In this document: one piece after another, positions 48,034 to 60,375 of the stretch
How the letters are laid out: each line of letters starts with the position of its first letter
Numbering within the stretch: the first letter of the stretch is position 1
Assembly (NCBI GenBank): GCA_012861695.1
Contig: JAAOOA010000148.1
Span: forward strand, 512,501 to 576,500
From: Trematomus loennbergii
Taxonomy: Eukaryota > Chordata > Actinopteri > Perciformes > Nototheniidae
Reading direction: 5' to 3'
DNA: 64,000 bases
Translations under genes and position numbers: made by a program
The notes under the pieces: model-generated
What the model saw: the letters and a program-made list of their open reading frames with translations, nothing else
What the model was told of the DNA's origin: nothing
Database searches by the model: none

Positions 48034-49545
48034 TTCATTGCACTCGAGCGGACATTTGTACCCACAGTCGTGAAGGATTGACACCTCCATTGTAGCATCG
48101 AAATGAACGGAGTGGAGACGGATGGATATATCACCTGCTCTGAGATGACCTCAAATGTCCCGTCAAACACTCAGAGAAAAAGTATCTGTACTTTGAAGTA
48201 ACTCAGGACCTTCTTTTTGCTGTTTTTATCTTTTCCTCTGCACGAGCAAACAATTATAAAAAGGGCAAAGTCTGCTTTATGTTAATAGAAAACATGTTAC
48301 AAAGCTTTTGAAATGTAAATGCCTCTGGTAAAGAGGATAACTAGGTTTACAGCTACCAAAAACACACATAGGATAAACACAAAATATGCAATAAAAATAA
48401 AAGTATAAGTTTAACGAGGGAAAAGTTTAAAGGTGCAAAACTGTAAATAATTTTCTGTGATTTGACGTCTTACAAAAATGCTTGTATTGAATCGTTTTGG
48501 GTGAATTAATAGGAATCTCTTTCAGAATTGGCTTCCTTTCCAATGACAGGTTTACTTTCTGTTCAGTTATTCTGCCAATAATTGCATATACTGTTGTTTT
48601 ATTGTCAACTCTAGTGGGTTATTTGAATGAAAATATGCAAGTTAGGACATTTTTCAGGTCATAATTCCTCTTTAATACCTATTTTCTCAATTTTAGATCA
48701 ATAAAGTATATATTATCCTTATCCTTATTGATATTGCATGTGAACAAAATCTGCTTCAATTAGCTAATAACTACATTTGAAAAGCATCATATTAACACAT
48801 ATAATGATGACATGATTTGACCTCGCCCATTACCTATTATTACAGTTTAGAGCTTGAAACATGATAATTAATCCTACCTAACAACCACTAACAATAGCTA
48901 ACGTTAGCTTCAGTAATTAGCCAAGACTGCCTGTAATAGCTGCAAACAGCTAACTAGTAAAAAGGTATTTTTCTGTCTACATTTGAGTCCTTTCTGCTAT
49001 AAACCTTGACAATAACTTTAGTTTTTCTTTTTGTCTTCACTTCCAACAAACTCCAGCAGCATCAGAATCATGTAGGACGAAACACAGTGTTGATCTTTCA
49101 CAGTTCTTGCGGATCCCCGTGTGGAATATCCCGTGTGTATTTACATTTTTGAAGAGAGAACATCAGATGTGGTGCAGCGACTGAGCAGAAACAGGTAGCT
49201 GCCTCTTCCCACAACATGGTTACATCACCTGAAGAATATTGAGGGTGGTTGGTTCAATGCAGTGGATTTAAAGATGGAGGCGGGAGTCCCAGATCATTGT
49301 CAACATAGTTATACATAGTGTGGAAATAAAGTAATCAAATGCAGTTGAACCTGTATAGAAAAAAGGGAGATAAACTACTCAAGCTGCTATGCAAAGACAA
49401 TTCAAAGGAAAGGAAAACGTACTTATTATTTATTCAAACAAACAATCGGTGGTGGAGAGTTTGCATGAGGCCAGCCAGCTGTTCATGGAGGAAGGGATTT
49501 GAAAAGGTGAGCTGCCTTTATAGATTAGTTAGATTTTCTACATCA
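48034..49545. other. Non-coding stretch, minor retroelement tail
   Basis: 48690-48725 reads TAGATCAATAAAGTATATAT plus a TCCTTA run, similar to the tail at 26489. Otherwise nothing is recognised. Confidence 0.45.
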
Positions 49546-50340
49546 CTTAGGCCCAATTCCAAACCGCCCCCTACACCCTATCCCTCCGTTTGTAGACTCA
49601 ACGCCGTGTGTGTCCGTCATGAAAACACTCTTTTTGCAAATAGTTTCATTTGATTTTGATTTGATTTATTTCAAATGTGTAAAACAATCAATAATCAATA
49701 ATAAAAAATAAATGAAACATGATAATTATAATACAATACAAACGTATGCAGTGTCAAAAATGATAATCAAAAATATTACTGACTTATACATTATGTAAAC
49801 TAATGATCTCCACCCCTTCTGCCAAAAACCTTTTTTCTTAAAGAAATACATTTATTATTGAAAAGCACAACAAGACAGACATTTAATATCGTCATACAGA
49901 TGTTAACAATTTCATGATAACCTCATATTTTTTAACTTAGGATCATACTGTACCTGTGTTTAGTCTAGAAAAAGGTAAATGTGTGCATTTTATTATAAAG
50001 TTGTGTATATTCAAGGTTCAAGGCTTTTATTGTCATTTGTACATAGCTACAGTACAGTGTACAGTAGATATATCAATGACATCTGAGGTCACAGGCTCCT
50101 CCAAACAGGGCAACACAATACAACAGATAATAGTGCAAGTTAATACAAATAAAATATATATAATAGAAGTAGTGCAGAATAGTCTATATACAAGTAATTG
50201 GAATATTGATATAAGTTGCAAACAGATGAATGTTATGGATGTTCTTTCAAAGTTCAGGTGTTTAACAAGGACAGTTGCAAAAACTAAGAGTCGTATAAAC
50301 ACCAGGTTTAAAACTAAAAGAGGTTTACAAAAAATAAAAA
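49546..50340. mobile_element. Cluster of dispersed repeat fragments
   Basis: 49550-49612 matches the CCCTACACC-type repeat at 38069. 49645-49760 resembles a LINE end (TTGATTTATTTCAAATGTGT). 49990-50210 (TTCAAGGCTTTTATTGTCAT, GTACATAGCTACA, GTCACAGGCTCCTCCAAACA) matches 60212-60375. No coding capacity. Confidence 0.6.
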
Positions 50341-51187
50341 TAAATTAAAGATTTTTACATTAATTTTTGTCATGCATTTAAATTGTTTGTCGAAGAGATG
50401 CTGATTTGAAACCGTTGGAGTGGGATTTTCCACATCACCTCAACATTGTTAGAGACAGGGACACAGTCTCCCAGTTTTTTGGTATATAAAATAAACATGA
50501 AAGATCAGTAAGGATGTTGCATATTCATCACCCGCACTAACATATTGATCGTAGTCTGGTTATTCAGTCATTCACACAATGCCTCAGATTTTAAAGCTCT
50601 CTCCACGGGTTGGATGTGTTTCCTGACAGAAGAACTTCTTCATTGTGCTTTGTATTATTGAAATATTTGTACTTGTCCTTGAATATATTTAGTCAGTTCT
50701 CTGTCACCGGTGTGTTTTCATTATGTTTGAATAAAACAAAGGCTTTTATGAAGTAGAAGCTTCTGAGTTTTCTTTTTCCTCCAGAGCTAAAAAAACAAAA
50801 ACGTTTAATATTCTCAGACAAATTCTTTTTGGCACTGTTTTTTGTACATCTGCCAAATTAATATTCTCTTTATATCCCTGCCTTTCTTTATTTCTCTGTG
50901 TTTGCAGAATTTATTTTTCTGTACGTGCATATCATTGAGATGTGAACATCTTCTTACTCTGTGATGATGCAAGACCTCGTGTTTTGATTGATTATTGTGT
51001 TTTTGTTTATTGGAGACCGATGTAACAAGGCTTCTTATTTAATCTCCATTTTGCTTTTGAAAGTGTACTTTGACATGTTATTTCTTGCAGTATTAACCTA
51101 TAGCTTTTGCCTTAAGAGTTTTGAATTAGCCTCAAAAAAGCTGTACAAAAGTCATGGATAAAAATAGTTCACATTCAAATCTGCTCA
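50341..51187. other. Non-coding stretch, nothing recognised
   Basis: AT-rich; no bounded element. Confidence 0.45.
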
Positions 51188-51191
51188 TTAA

Positions 51192-51678
51192 AGTGGACCT
51201 ATCATGCTATATTTTAATAATATAGTGTAGGACCATACCTATATAAGGCATATTTACTTTATTTTTTTCAAAATACCAAACAGATCATGCATTTTAGCCA
51301 TGCCTCATTTTGCTCAATTTGACATTTTTTAGCTCTGTTTTTGCAAGGGCAGATTCTGTGAGAACAGCACCACCTACAGGCCTGGCATATGTACTACAGC
51401 GTCTCCAGCATTTTCGAACGGCAATGGCCGTGGTTGTCTCCTCCTGATTGCTGGAGTTGGCCCAATAGCCGTAGCGCCACCGTCCTGACGTCAGGACAGT
51501 GTTCAAATCTGGATCAGTTTTTATCAGATCCATTGCAGCCCCTTTTTTAGAGATTTGGGTATGGAGGAAAATAGAGAGGGTTGTGTTTTCTGACACTTGG
51601 TGAGTTCCCTGGAACACCGGGGACACATATTCATGTAGAAAAGACGTACAAAAGTGCATTTTGCATGATAGGTCCCCT
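51192..51678 (-). mobile_element. TTAA-flanked MITE (family T), copy 3
   Basis: Ends AGTGGACCTATCATGC and GCATGATAGGTCCCCT, with TTAA at 51188-51191 and 51679-51682. Reverse complement of the copies at 10815 and 12935. Confidence 0.9.
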
Positions 51679-51682
51679 TTAA

Positions 51683-52947
51683 ATTGTGTGCATCAAAAAG
51701 GCAAAAGCAAGGCACTGCAGTAACAAAGTCATTTGTTTTTTGGAAACTGAGCATCTACACAGAGCTGTCGTCAAGCTACGCTGTGAACACAGAGCTTTGT
51801 GACAAATTGGGGAAACAGCTTGTGAATCACTAATTAGCTCTTGATCAGCGGGAATTTTTGAATCGGTGCCTTAATCTGCCTGTGCACACTTCCCATGTTT
51901 AAGTGAGTTTGCCAGATCCCATGTTCCCCCGCCTCTCTGACAGCATGACACACAGGATGTAATGTGATTAAGCGCAACCCTGAACAGTGCGTAAGGACGT
52001 TAGAAGATGGCAGAGGAAGCAGCACAGGTGGGGCTGACAGGTGTGATTGAAGTAATGTGATGTGTGTTCGAACGTGGAGTAACAGCTCATCTGCTTCTTC
52101 TTTCTGACGTGGTTCACCTTCAAAGACTTTGGGAAGTGGCTTCTGTTCACGTAGATGTTTACATTTTGAACATGTTCACATCCTGGAAGCTGGAGAGGAA
52201 TTGGAACAGGACTGTAGTTAGAAAAATAAAAAATATGATATGAACTCAAGATGAATTTAATCTAAGAACTCTGACATGTTTATGTCGAGAAGAAATGAAT
52301 ATATTTGTGTTGAATATTGGCTCTGTTTATCAGTGCTGTAATTGCTATATTCTAGTTAATTAGGGGTTGGAATGTTAGAGCAATTTTTTGTCATTAATTC
52401 AGGTCTTAATATATTCTTTCGATTTATGAATTTGTATATTAAATGAAATATTCTGAGAACAGTTTGGATTTATTGTGATCAATCAGCTGTTATGTAAGGA
52501 GGGGGTGCGACTGAGCCTCGGTACAGTCATTGACCTCACGTTACACTGATCATTGTTGTTTATTTGTTTGTTTAATTGTATGGAAGAAGTAAATAAATCA
52601 GCGCCTGCAGATTTGTATTTGGACAGTTTTAACGTGTGAGTCAAGAAGCGGAGCCCTGTTAAATGTGGCACAGTTTTTGATAACCTACTGTACAATAATG
52701 ATTATAAAATAGCAAAAAACAATACATCTTCTCGCTGTTAATAGTGATGTTTGACCGGGTAGAACAGTTCAGTTTTTCCCAAGTTAAGATATCACTTAAG
52801 GGTTAAGATTACATTACAATTTAGCTGAAGTTTAAGTTTTATGGTTTGTACATTGGTGTTTATGGAAGTTGGTGTTTTTCTGTGTGTTAACATATAGGCA
52901 GATGAAATACTTTATCACTGCAGCTGACATCTTGTTGTTGAATATGT
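51683..52947. other. Non-coding stretch, nothing recognised
   Basis: Short open frames only; no motif recognised. Confidence 0.45.
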
Positions 52948-54559
52948 GAGGGGTAATGTGCGGTGCAGCTGTCTTTAATGAAATAAAGAAGACCTAAAGA
53001 GTGATCAGGATCCCACTCGCTTCACATTATCCCACTTACTACACAGCTACATTCTGATTAAACCAACGACTTGACTCACAATATTGATTAAAATGATCAC
53101 TTGCTTCTGCTTAGAACAAATTGTCCATTCTACTGTGTAGCAACGTACAAACTAGACCTGCTGTTCCCTTAGTGTTTACTTCCACTCTGTCTTCTTCTGC
53201 TCTTCCCTTTAGTGTTTACTTCCACTCTGTCTTCTTCTGCTCTTCCCTTTAGTGTTTACTTCCACTCTGTCTTCTTCTGCTCTTCCCTTTAGTGTTTACT
53301 TCCACTCTGTCTTCTTCTGCTGTTCCCTTTAGTGTTTACTTCCTGTCTGCCTTCTTCTGCTGTTCCCTTTAGTGTTTACTTCCACTCTGTCTTCTTCTGC
53401 TGTTCCCTTTAGTGTTTACTTCCTCTCTGTCTTCTTCTGCTGTTCCCTTTATTGTTTACTTCCTGTCTGTCTTTTCTGCTGTTCCCTTTATTGTTTACTT
53501 CCACTCTGTCTTCTTCTGCTGTTCCCTTTATTGTCTACTTCCTGTCTGTCTTCTTCTGCTGTTCCCTTTAGTGTTTACTTCCACTCTGTCTTCTGCTGCT
53601 CTTCCCTTTAGTGTTTACTTCCACTCTGTCTTCTTCTGCTGTTCCCTTTATTGTTTACTTCCTGCCTGTCTTCTTCTGCTGTTCCCTTTAGTGTTTACTT
53701 CCTGTCTGTCTTATTCTGATGTTCCCTTTAGTGTTTACTTCCTGTCTGTCTTCGTCTGCTGTTCCCTTTATTGTTTACTTCCTGGCTGTCTTCTTCTGCT
53801 GTTCCCTTATTGTTTACTTCCTGTCTGTCTTCTTCTGCTGTTCCCTTTAGTGTTTACTTCCACTCTGTCTTCTTCTGCTGTTCCCTTTATTGTTTACTTC
53901 CACTCTGTCTTCTGCTGTTCCCTTTATTGTTTACTTCCACTCTGTCTTCTTCTGCTGTGCCCTTTAGTGTTTACTTCCTGTCTGTCTTCTTCTGCTGTTC
54001 CCTTTATTGTTTACTTCCACTCTGTCTTCTTCTGCTGTTCCCTTTATTGTTTACTTCCTGTCTGTTCTTCTGCTGTTCCCTTTATTGTTTACTTCCTGTC
54101 TGTCTTCTTCTGCTGTTCCCTTTAGTGTTTACTTCCTGTCTGTCTTATTCTGATGTTCCCTTTAGTGTTTACTTCCTGTCTGTCTTATTCTGATGTTCCC
54201 TTTAGTGTTTACTTCCTGTCTGTCTTTGTCTGCTGTTCCCTTTAGTGTTTACTTCCTGTCTGTCTTCTTCTGTTGATTTCTCTGACGTCCAGCGCTCTGT
54301 CTTGTAACCTCTTTCCTTCTCTTGCTTTCCTTTTCTTTACGGGGAAAGTGTAGCCATCATGAATCCAAAGTGTTATGCTCTCCACATATATTTAAAAAAT
54401 AGCGTTTTCTGAAGGATGAAAACTAATATGTGTTGTCCACAGCTGACGTTATATTGACTGGACTTCTTTCTGTGGATTGATATGACTGCACATAGTCCCT
54501 TGATCAGATCGTCCAAATTGACCAATCAGAATCGAGTATTCACGTAAGCCTTGTAATAA
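52948..54559 (+). mobile_element. Palindrome-family element (family P), copy C
   Basis: Left end GAGGGGTAATGTGCGGTGCA with a decayed palindrome closing at CTTCACATTATCCCACTTAC, then CAGCTACATTCTGATTAAAC. Right end AAATTGACCAATCAGAATCG, AGTATTCACG and TTGTAATAA. Inverted relative to copy A. It contains a long 40-bp minisatellite. Confidence 0.75.
53158..54270 (+). repeat. 40-bp minisatellite inside element copy C
   Basis: About 28 copies of GTTCCCTTTAGTGTTTACTT plus CCACTCTGTCTTCTTCTGCT, in two main variants (CCACTCTGTC and CCTGTCTGTC). A 237-codon open frame here is repeat translation. Confidence 0.97.
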
Positions 54560-55164
54560 ATATGTATATTATATATTATACTAAAGTGCAAACATTAACT
54601 GCAGTAAGTGATACAGCCCAATGCTACAATATGAGTGTCTCTCAGTTCTCATGCTGATGTAAGCTGTTCTTTAGACTGTGACTAATAAGTCTGATGAGAA
54701 GCTGATGCATAATCACAGACTGCACAACACGTCAGTTTCTCTGGAGGAGGAGATGTGAGGAACAAGCTCTTTTGAAGACTTTTACAATCATGCAATCATT
54801 AGAAAATATCAGCATTTGCTCGTGTTTGAAATACAGTATTGACAGAGTACAAAGTTTGATGAAAAAAAGGAAAAATCAAGCAGTAATCATTACATAAAGA
54901 TTATCTGGTACTTCTGCTGACACAAATGTTATGTGACTACGTAATTGATCGCAGTATAATATATTATTATATAGGATTTGTTTTTTATGTTATGGATTTA
55001 TAAATTACTTATATTTGTTACATTACAAAAATGTTGAATTATCATATATTATGAACATTGTACAACCTGCTTCAGGAATACTATGGTACATTTTTGCTAA
55101 TAGAGCAGTTTTGAGTAAAGGATTAAAATAGATATTAATTCACCGACTGTGGTCTGTATTGCAC
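54560..55164. other. Non-coding stretch, nothing recognised
   Basis: AT-rich; no bounded element. Confidence 0.45.
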
Positions 55165-55167
55165 AAA

Positions 55168-55170
55168 GTG

Positions 55171-55201
<31 letters not shown>

Positions 55202-55204
55202 TGG

Positions 55205-55249
<45 letters not shown>

Positions 55250-55269
55250 GTGTGTGGTGTGTGTGTGTG
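55168..55269. repeat. (TG)n microsatellite
   Basis: About 100 bp of TG dinucleotide with GG and TTG interruptions. Confidence 0.98.
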
Positions 55270-56377
55270 CATCAATGCTCATTTTCACAACCAACAGTTA
55301 TCAAGCCATTGAAAAAAAAGCTGAACTGCCATATCAATTAAGTCGCTGCTGAGTCTCCTTCCCTGAACGCACCGTGGTAATAATATACATTAAGAAGAAG
55401 CCTGGGATGAGAGCATTATCCTCGACACCCGGCTCGCTAACATTAGCACGGGCAGAGTTGGGAGGGCAGGGTCCTTGCGCTGAGGAGATAAGGATTGAAC
55501 ACACAGTAAAGGTCTGAGCTCACATTTCCACCTCCTCCAACCCCTCCACTCTGAAGCATCCAGCCAGCCCAGGGAGAGGGAAGCAGTAACATATCTCTAG
55601 CGTGGATCTTATTTATTTGTTTATTCCACACATGGCAGTTATTTTAAAGGTCAAAATAATGTTCTTGTTCTGTAAAGCACTTGAAAGGTGCTATACAAAT
55701 TAAGTTTATTATTATATTATATTTATTATTACAGGCAATATAAAACATGCACATGGGGGTACTTGCACATGCACACACACATTGTTCAAATGTGTTTCTG
55801 CACACACACTCCCCTAAACACCATTACTATGCATAATGACTGTGAATAGATTGGAGGAAATGGCGATGCAGGATTCCTAACAGGCTTATTACTGTGTTTG
55901 TGTCTAAAGGGGACATGCTTTCACACCAAGGACCCCACAGTATTGTTAAGTGATTACATGATCACTGATCTATTTTCTATTGCCTTAAGCATCTACTAAT
56001 TCCTAAGAATGACATGTTGTATGCAAGTGTTTTGCATTACATAAATGCATTTGAACAGTAATGCAAACAATAAATCGGTAAATGTAATTTCTTCCTTCCA
56101 GTGGACACAATTAAGCATCTGCTGGTCTCAAATTATACACAAAGAGGGTTGTACTTATCATCACCAGCTCCACATTGATAACACACATTTTGAACAGCAT
56201 ACGTGACCATTAACAAATATGGAAAGCCCCTAAGGTAATTGTGTAACTAATATAGCAATTATGACACTCTTCCATGTATGTATCACAGTAAACTATGCCA
56301 AATGAAAGCAGATACTACATGGAAAGTGGCTGAAAGATCTACAGAGTGCAAATATCTGCAGTAAGGTTAGGTAACGT
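55270..56377. other. Non-coding stretch with one short retroelement tail
   Basis: 55665-55735 reads GTAAAGCACTTGAAAGGTGC then TATACAAATTAAG, a retroelement end. 55380-55620 is GC-balanced unique sequence of unknown role. Confidence 0.45.
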
Positions 56378-56736
56378 ACGTTTATTTATGAAGCACATTT
56401 CAGACACAGAGGCAATTCAAAGTGCTTTACATCATCATTAACACTTAATAAGAACACAACAGAAAGGAACACAATAAATAAACACAATGGAATAACAGAT
56501 TCATAAAAACATGCACACAAGAGATACAGAATAGTTTAAAAACAACATTGTAAATACAGAAGGTGCTAAACACAAGTTAAAAGACTTCTGGGTAAGCAGC
56601 TGAAAAAAGTAATGTTTTTAGCCTCGGCTTAAAATAACTCAGCGTTGGTGAAGACCTCAGGTTTTTTCGAAGTGTGTTCCATTTGTGGGGAGTTATAACA
56701 ACTAAAAGCAGCTTCGGCGTGCAGTAATGAAGGTTT
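56378..56736 (-). mobile_element. Retroelement 3' end (inverted)
   Basis: TTTATTTATGAAGCACATTT, CAATTCAAAGTGCTTTACAT and TTTTAGCCTCGGCTTAAAAT are phrases of a common fish retroelement end, in minus orientation. Broken at its right by the element at 56737. Confidence 0.65.
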
Positions 56737-57474
56737 TGTCAGGGTTGAGCGAAGCAGGCAGGACCCAAAAACTGAAAAGATACCTTTATTTAAGGATACA
56801 ACTAGACATACAGAGCAGAACTCTCTCCCCTGTGAACACATTCAAAAAACAACAAGGATCTCACAACGACAGACAGAAAAACCAGAACTTAAATGCACAC
56901 AAGACTAATCACACAAACAAGAGGTGAGGAGGGAGGAGAAAACACAGGGGCACCAGGTGAACACAATCAGTGGGTGTTTCTCAATCGCGAGTACGCTTGC
57001 TTGGTAGCACATGTCTGCCGAGCATCTTGCTTCAGAAGCGAGTCAAGAATACTTCCTGCCATTCGGACAACAAAGAGTGGAACAGGCTAGCAAGTGTGCA
57101 GGTGTGCGTCATATGAGAGGCCCCGCCCCTTACATCTTCCGCCACAGATTTGGGGAAATTGGTCCGTGCGCAAAGCATTGTGGGGATTTTAAGACCGCGG
57201 AGTCTACTCATGTGCAGCCTCGATATTTCTCCAAACGGAGTACGCCGGGCTCCGTAGATTTCCAAGTATGCTGGAGATTGGAACAGTACTTCGGCAGCAC
57301 TCGATGACGTAGTATGCTTGAAATAGTGGCTCTGAAGCAGCTTTTCTCGCGATTGAGAAACACCCAGAGACAGGAAGCAACAGACAAGACGGGGGGTGAA
57401 CACTCTTCAAAATAAAACAGGAAACCAAAGACAGATCTAGACATGAAAAAACACAACACAGACAGATCGTGACA
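56737..57474. mobile_element. TGTCA-ended non-autonomous element (host of a nested MITE)
   Basis: Starts TGTCAGGGTTGAGCGAAGCA and ends CAGACAGATCGTGACA; GGTTT flanks both sides (56732-56736 and 57475-57479). The halves are separated by the MITE at 56971-57366. Superfamily not certain. Confidence 0.6.
56971..57366. mobile_element. Nested MITE with 21-bp perfect inverted ends
   Basis: TGGGTGTTTCTCAATCGCGA at 56971 is matched exactly in inverse orientation at 57346-57366. GC-rich interior with CGCGAGTACGC. No clear target duplication (CAG versus GAG). Open frames across it are not genes. Confidence 0.85.
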
Positions 57475-57539
57475 GGTTTACTAACAAAATGTACCCCGTT
57501 GTACATAAAGCCATGTCAAGATGGCATTTAAAAGAGACC

Positions 57540-57792
57540 CGTCCAAACACAAACAAAGATGGCTACGGTGGCCGACGGATGCAAACACGTTACAACGGCC
57601 CAAAAAACTTTAAGAGAAATGCTCTGCAGCTTCAAAAACGATGCAAATATAAAAACACGAATGTGCCAAAACACATTCAAATGAAATGACATCTTCACCA
57701 ACTTGAGAACACATGGGAAACGTTTAGAAAAAACATCAAATGACGCAGCGTTAACTAAAAGAGCAGCAAATACAAAACGCTGCAAATACTAA
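57540..57792 (+). repeat. Dispersed repeat R2, copy 3
   Basis: Contains TACGGTGGCCGACGGATGCA, ACGATGCAAATATAAA, AATGTGCCAAAACACATTCA and ACATCTTCACCAACTT. Longest of the three R2 copies. Confidence 0.7.
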
Positions 57793-57804
57793 AAGATGCC
57801 ATCA

Positions 57805-57900
57805 ATGATTGCATTAACCCTAACCCTAACTTTCCAGACTGGTTTTGTGTTGTCTCAACATATGATAAATTACTGTGCAGTGTTGAAATGTGTAATAAGT
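57805..57900 (+). repeat. Direct repeat with telomere-like core, unit 1
   Basis: ATGATTGCATTAACCCTAAC then CCTAACTTTCCAGACT and TACTGTGCAGTGTTGA. Unit 2 is at 58147-58240. Confidence 0.85.
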
Positions 57901-58146
57901 CACGATGGAGAAAGTGGATTGATTTCGTAAAACTTCATAGGGCAGATTTTATTTTTAAAACGTATGATTTTACTGTAAAGTCCTGATCACTCCCTAATGT
58001 TCGTACTGTTTACTGTTTTAAGTCATTTCGGACAGACAAACTTAAGATGTACAATTACTATGTCTTGAAAAAACATTGTGTGTAATTGTTTGCTGCCAAA
58101 TGTCAATAAAAAATATTACAAAAACTGATTGATATAAAATATAAAA

Positions 58147-58240
58147 TGATTGCATTAACCCTAACCCTAACTTCCCAGACTCCTTTAGAGTCGTCTCAAC
58201 ATATAATAATAACATACTGTGCAGTGTTGAGATGTATAAT
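58147..58240 (+). repeat. Direct repeat with telomere-like core, unit 2
   Basis: ATGATTGCATTAACCCTAAC then CCTAACTTCCCAGACT and TACTGTGCAGTGTTGA. Same orientation as unit 1, about 340 bp away. Confidence 0.85.
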
Positions 58241-58640
58241 AAACCTTCAAACTAATGTATACGTTACCCATGATGACCTCCATGGATTGCATTTCCCAGT
58301 CTGAGCGATACTTGACGTACACGACAGCGTTCCCTCGTGTTTACGCTCCGAATATTGACTACGTTGTAAATTGAAGGAAACTATATATTCGGCATAATGT
58401 TCTGGTGAAATCATGAATCACATTTGTGTCTCTGTTGTATGATTTACAGATCCAGAGAAAGCCAAATGGGCATGACAGGCATCCATTAGAGTGCAATCAT
58501 CAAGTTTCTATATTTAATAAATCTAAATTACACCTTTTATCCATCTGCCCAACACCTACTGTATAATCGTCTGATACGTTTTTTTGACAGACATGGAAAC
58601 TGGTTCTTATATCCATCTGGAATCTTCTGCATATTTTACT
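58241..58640. other. Non-coding stretch, nothing recognised
   Basis: No element ends or coding signals were seen. Confidence 0.45.
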
Positions 58641-59250
58641 CAAAGAAAGTTTGAAAGGTGGAGTTTCTCAGGCTCCGGCAGCAACTTCGTGAGCGGTGGC
58701 AAAATCTTTGGCATGCCAAAAATTGCCGAAAGACCTTGCGAAGGTTCATTTTGGTGTTGAATTTGTGTGTCCATGTTGCCCTTCGTAAGGCCATCGTGAG
58801 GCATCTTGTCCATTTTTCGCCTCACGAAGACAATACGAAGAAAACAAGAAGCTGCCCGATTGTCTTAGGAAGGCAACACAACTACGTGAAGCCCTCGCAA
58901 TGCCTTCGTGTAGCCATCGTATTATAGTACAATTTGTGTTCTGTGAAACTGAAAAGGATATTACATTGTTTTTGTTACTTTCGTTGCAGTTGTATGTCTT
59001 AAATGTAATTTAGGTTAACTTCCGTTTTATTTAGATGCTTTTATTTTGAAGGCGAGTTTACACTATTGACAGGAAGTTGTTGTTGCTATGGAAACAACAT
59101 GACGGAGTGTGTGGTTCGGGTGCCATAGTGTGGCCTTCTGTAGGCATCGTACTTGCTTCGGCTGTTGACCAAGTTCGGGGCCATCTTCGTGCGAAATTCA
59201 CAATTCCATATTCGTGTCCATCTGGTGTCAATTTCGGGACAGTGTGACGC
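58641..59250. mobile_element. CTTCGTGAGGC-rich repeat, probable MITE
   Basis: Repeated phrases CTTCGTGAGC, CCTTCGTAAGGCCATCGTGA, CCTTCGTGTAGCCATCGTAT and GTAGGCATCGTACTTGCTTC recur through the segment. Ends not clearly inverted; unclassified. Confidence 0.45.
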
Positions 59251-60211
59251 AGGCTTTAAGCATGCACAAAGCAAATGATGTGTATGTGTCAACATGCTTA
59301 TAATATTAAATAATAAAAAGATCTGATTCTGATTTGAATGTACAAATAACACATGAAAGTTTAATGGCAGTCAGACCCAGACTTGATGCCAAATGCGGCC
59401 TTTTGTCCACTTTTAATGGCCCTCAGCAAATTCTAAAGTATAATTGAACATGGCTCACACTTGAAGCTTGTGCTTGTCTTATATTGTACTTCCTAAATAT
59501 ATATGTAAACATAAATGACACAGTAGTTTTAATATGTAAACAAGCCCAATGTTGAAATAAATTCAGTCAATTAAAGTTGAAAACATTTTCTAACAAATCT
59601 TAGTTGAAAAAAAAGCCAAATTACTTATTTGCACAACAAACTTTAAATATACTCTTCTTATTTCCCTTATTATAAGCACTCTTCTTATCTTCTGTTCTAA
59701 GGGATGAGCTGCCAACACTTGTTGTAACAAAATAAATGAAGTCTATTAATGGAGAGCTGTGGTGTGGGTTGTTTTTTTCTTAAAGCATATTGAATTATCA
59801 AGAATGATTCAGCTACATTTGATTGATTTTGCTGACTTTGGACGCCCCTAATGTAAAGAATCAGAATCAGAAACAGGTTTATTTCCAGGTAGGTTACGTG
59901 GAATTTGACTTGATGTCATGGTGCACACATAAAAGAAAATAAAAAAAATAAAAAGACAGATAGAAAACAATTTTAAGAAAACTATAATAACATAAAAAAA
60001 TAATAGCAAATACAGTAAATACAAAAAAAACTACATTGAAATAGAATGGAATAAAATATGTGCGGTAAAAGAAACAGATATTGTCAACATTGTGTGCATT
60101 AATGTAATGTTGACAAAAATGACTACTGTTGTTAATGTGTCCCAGAAGTACAGCTGAATAAAAGCTGGCTTATGAGAAAAAGAAGAAGAATGAATCCCAC
60201 AACTTCAGATT
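59251..60211. other. Non-coding stretch with one retroelement tail
   Basis: 59862-59960 reads GAATCAGAATCAGAAACAGG then TTTATTTCCAGGTAGGTTAC, a common fish retroelement end. The rest is AT-rich. Confidence 0.5.
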
Positions 60212-60375
60212 CAAGGATTCAAGATTCAAGGCTTGTATTGTCATGTGTACATAGCTACATTGTAGTTATGTCGATACAAATCTTAGGTCACATGCTCCTC
60301 CAACAGAGCAACACAATAAAACAGATACAATAGAATAGAAGTAGTGTCATAAGAGTCTACTGTATATACAAGTGA
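60212..60375 (-). mobile_element. Dispersed retroelement fragment (TTCAAGGCTTGTATTGTCA)
   Basis: Matches 49990-50210: TATTGTCATGTGTACATAGC, GTCACATGCTCCTCCAACAG, AGAAGTAGTG. Orientation is taken from the A-rich and T-rich phrasing and is uncertain. Confidence 0.6.

Noticed and set aside
51294..51659. 121-codon open frame on the minus strand, with parallels near 10969 and 13019
   Set aside because: Lies inside the TTAA-flanked MITE; the frames are broken differently in each copy and show no transposase motif.
53412..54125. A 237-codon open frame rich in Phe, Ser and Cys
   Set aside because: It arises because 40-bp units cycle through frames without stops; the array is a minisatellite inside a transposon.
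57011..57506. Overlapping open frames of about 100 codons on both strands
   Set aside because: They fall in the GC-rich interior of the nested MITE and its host element, where stop codons are simply rarer.
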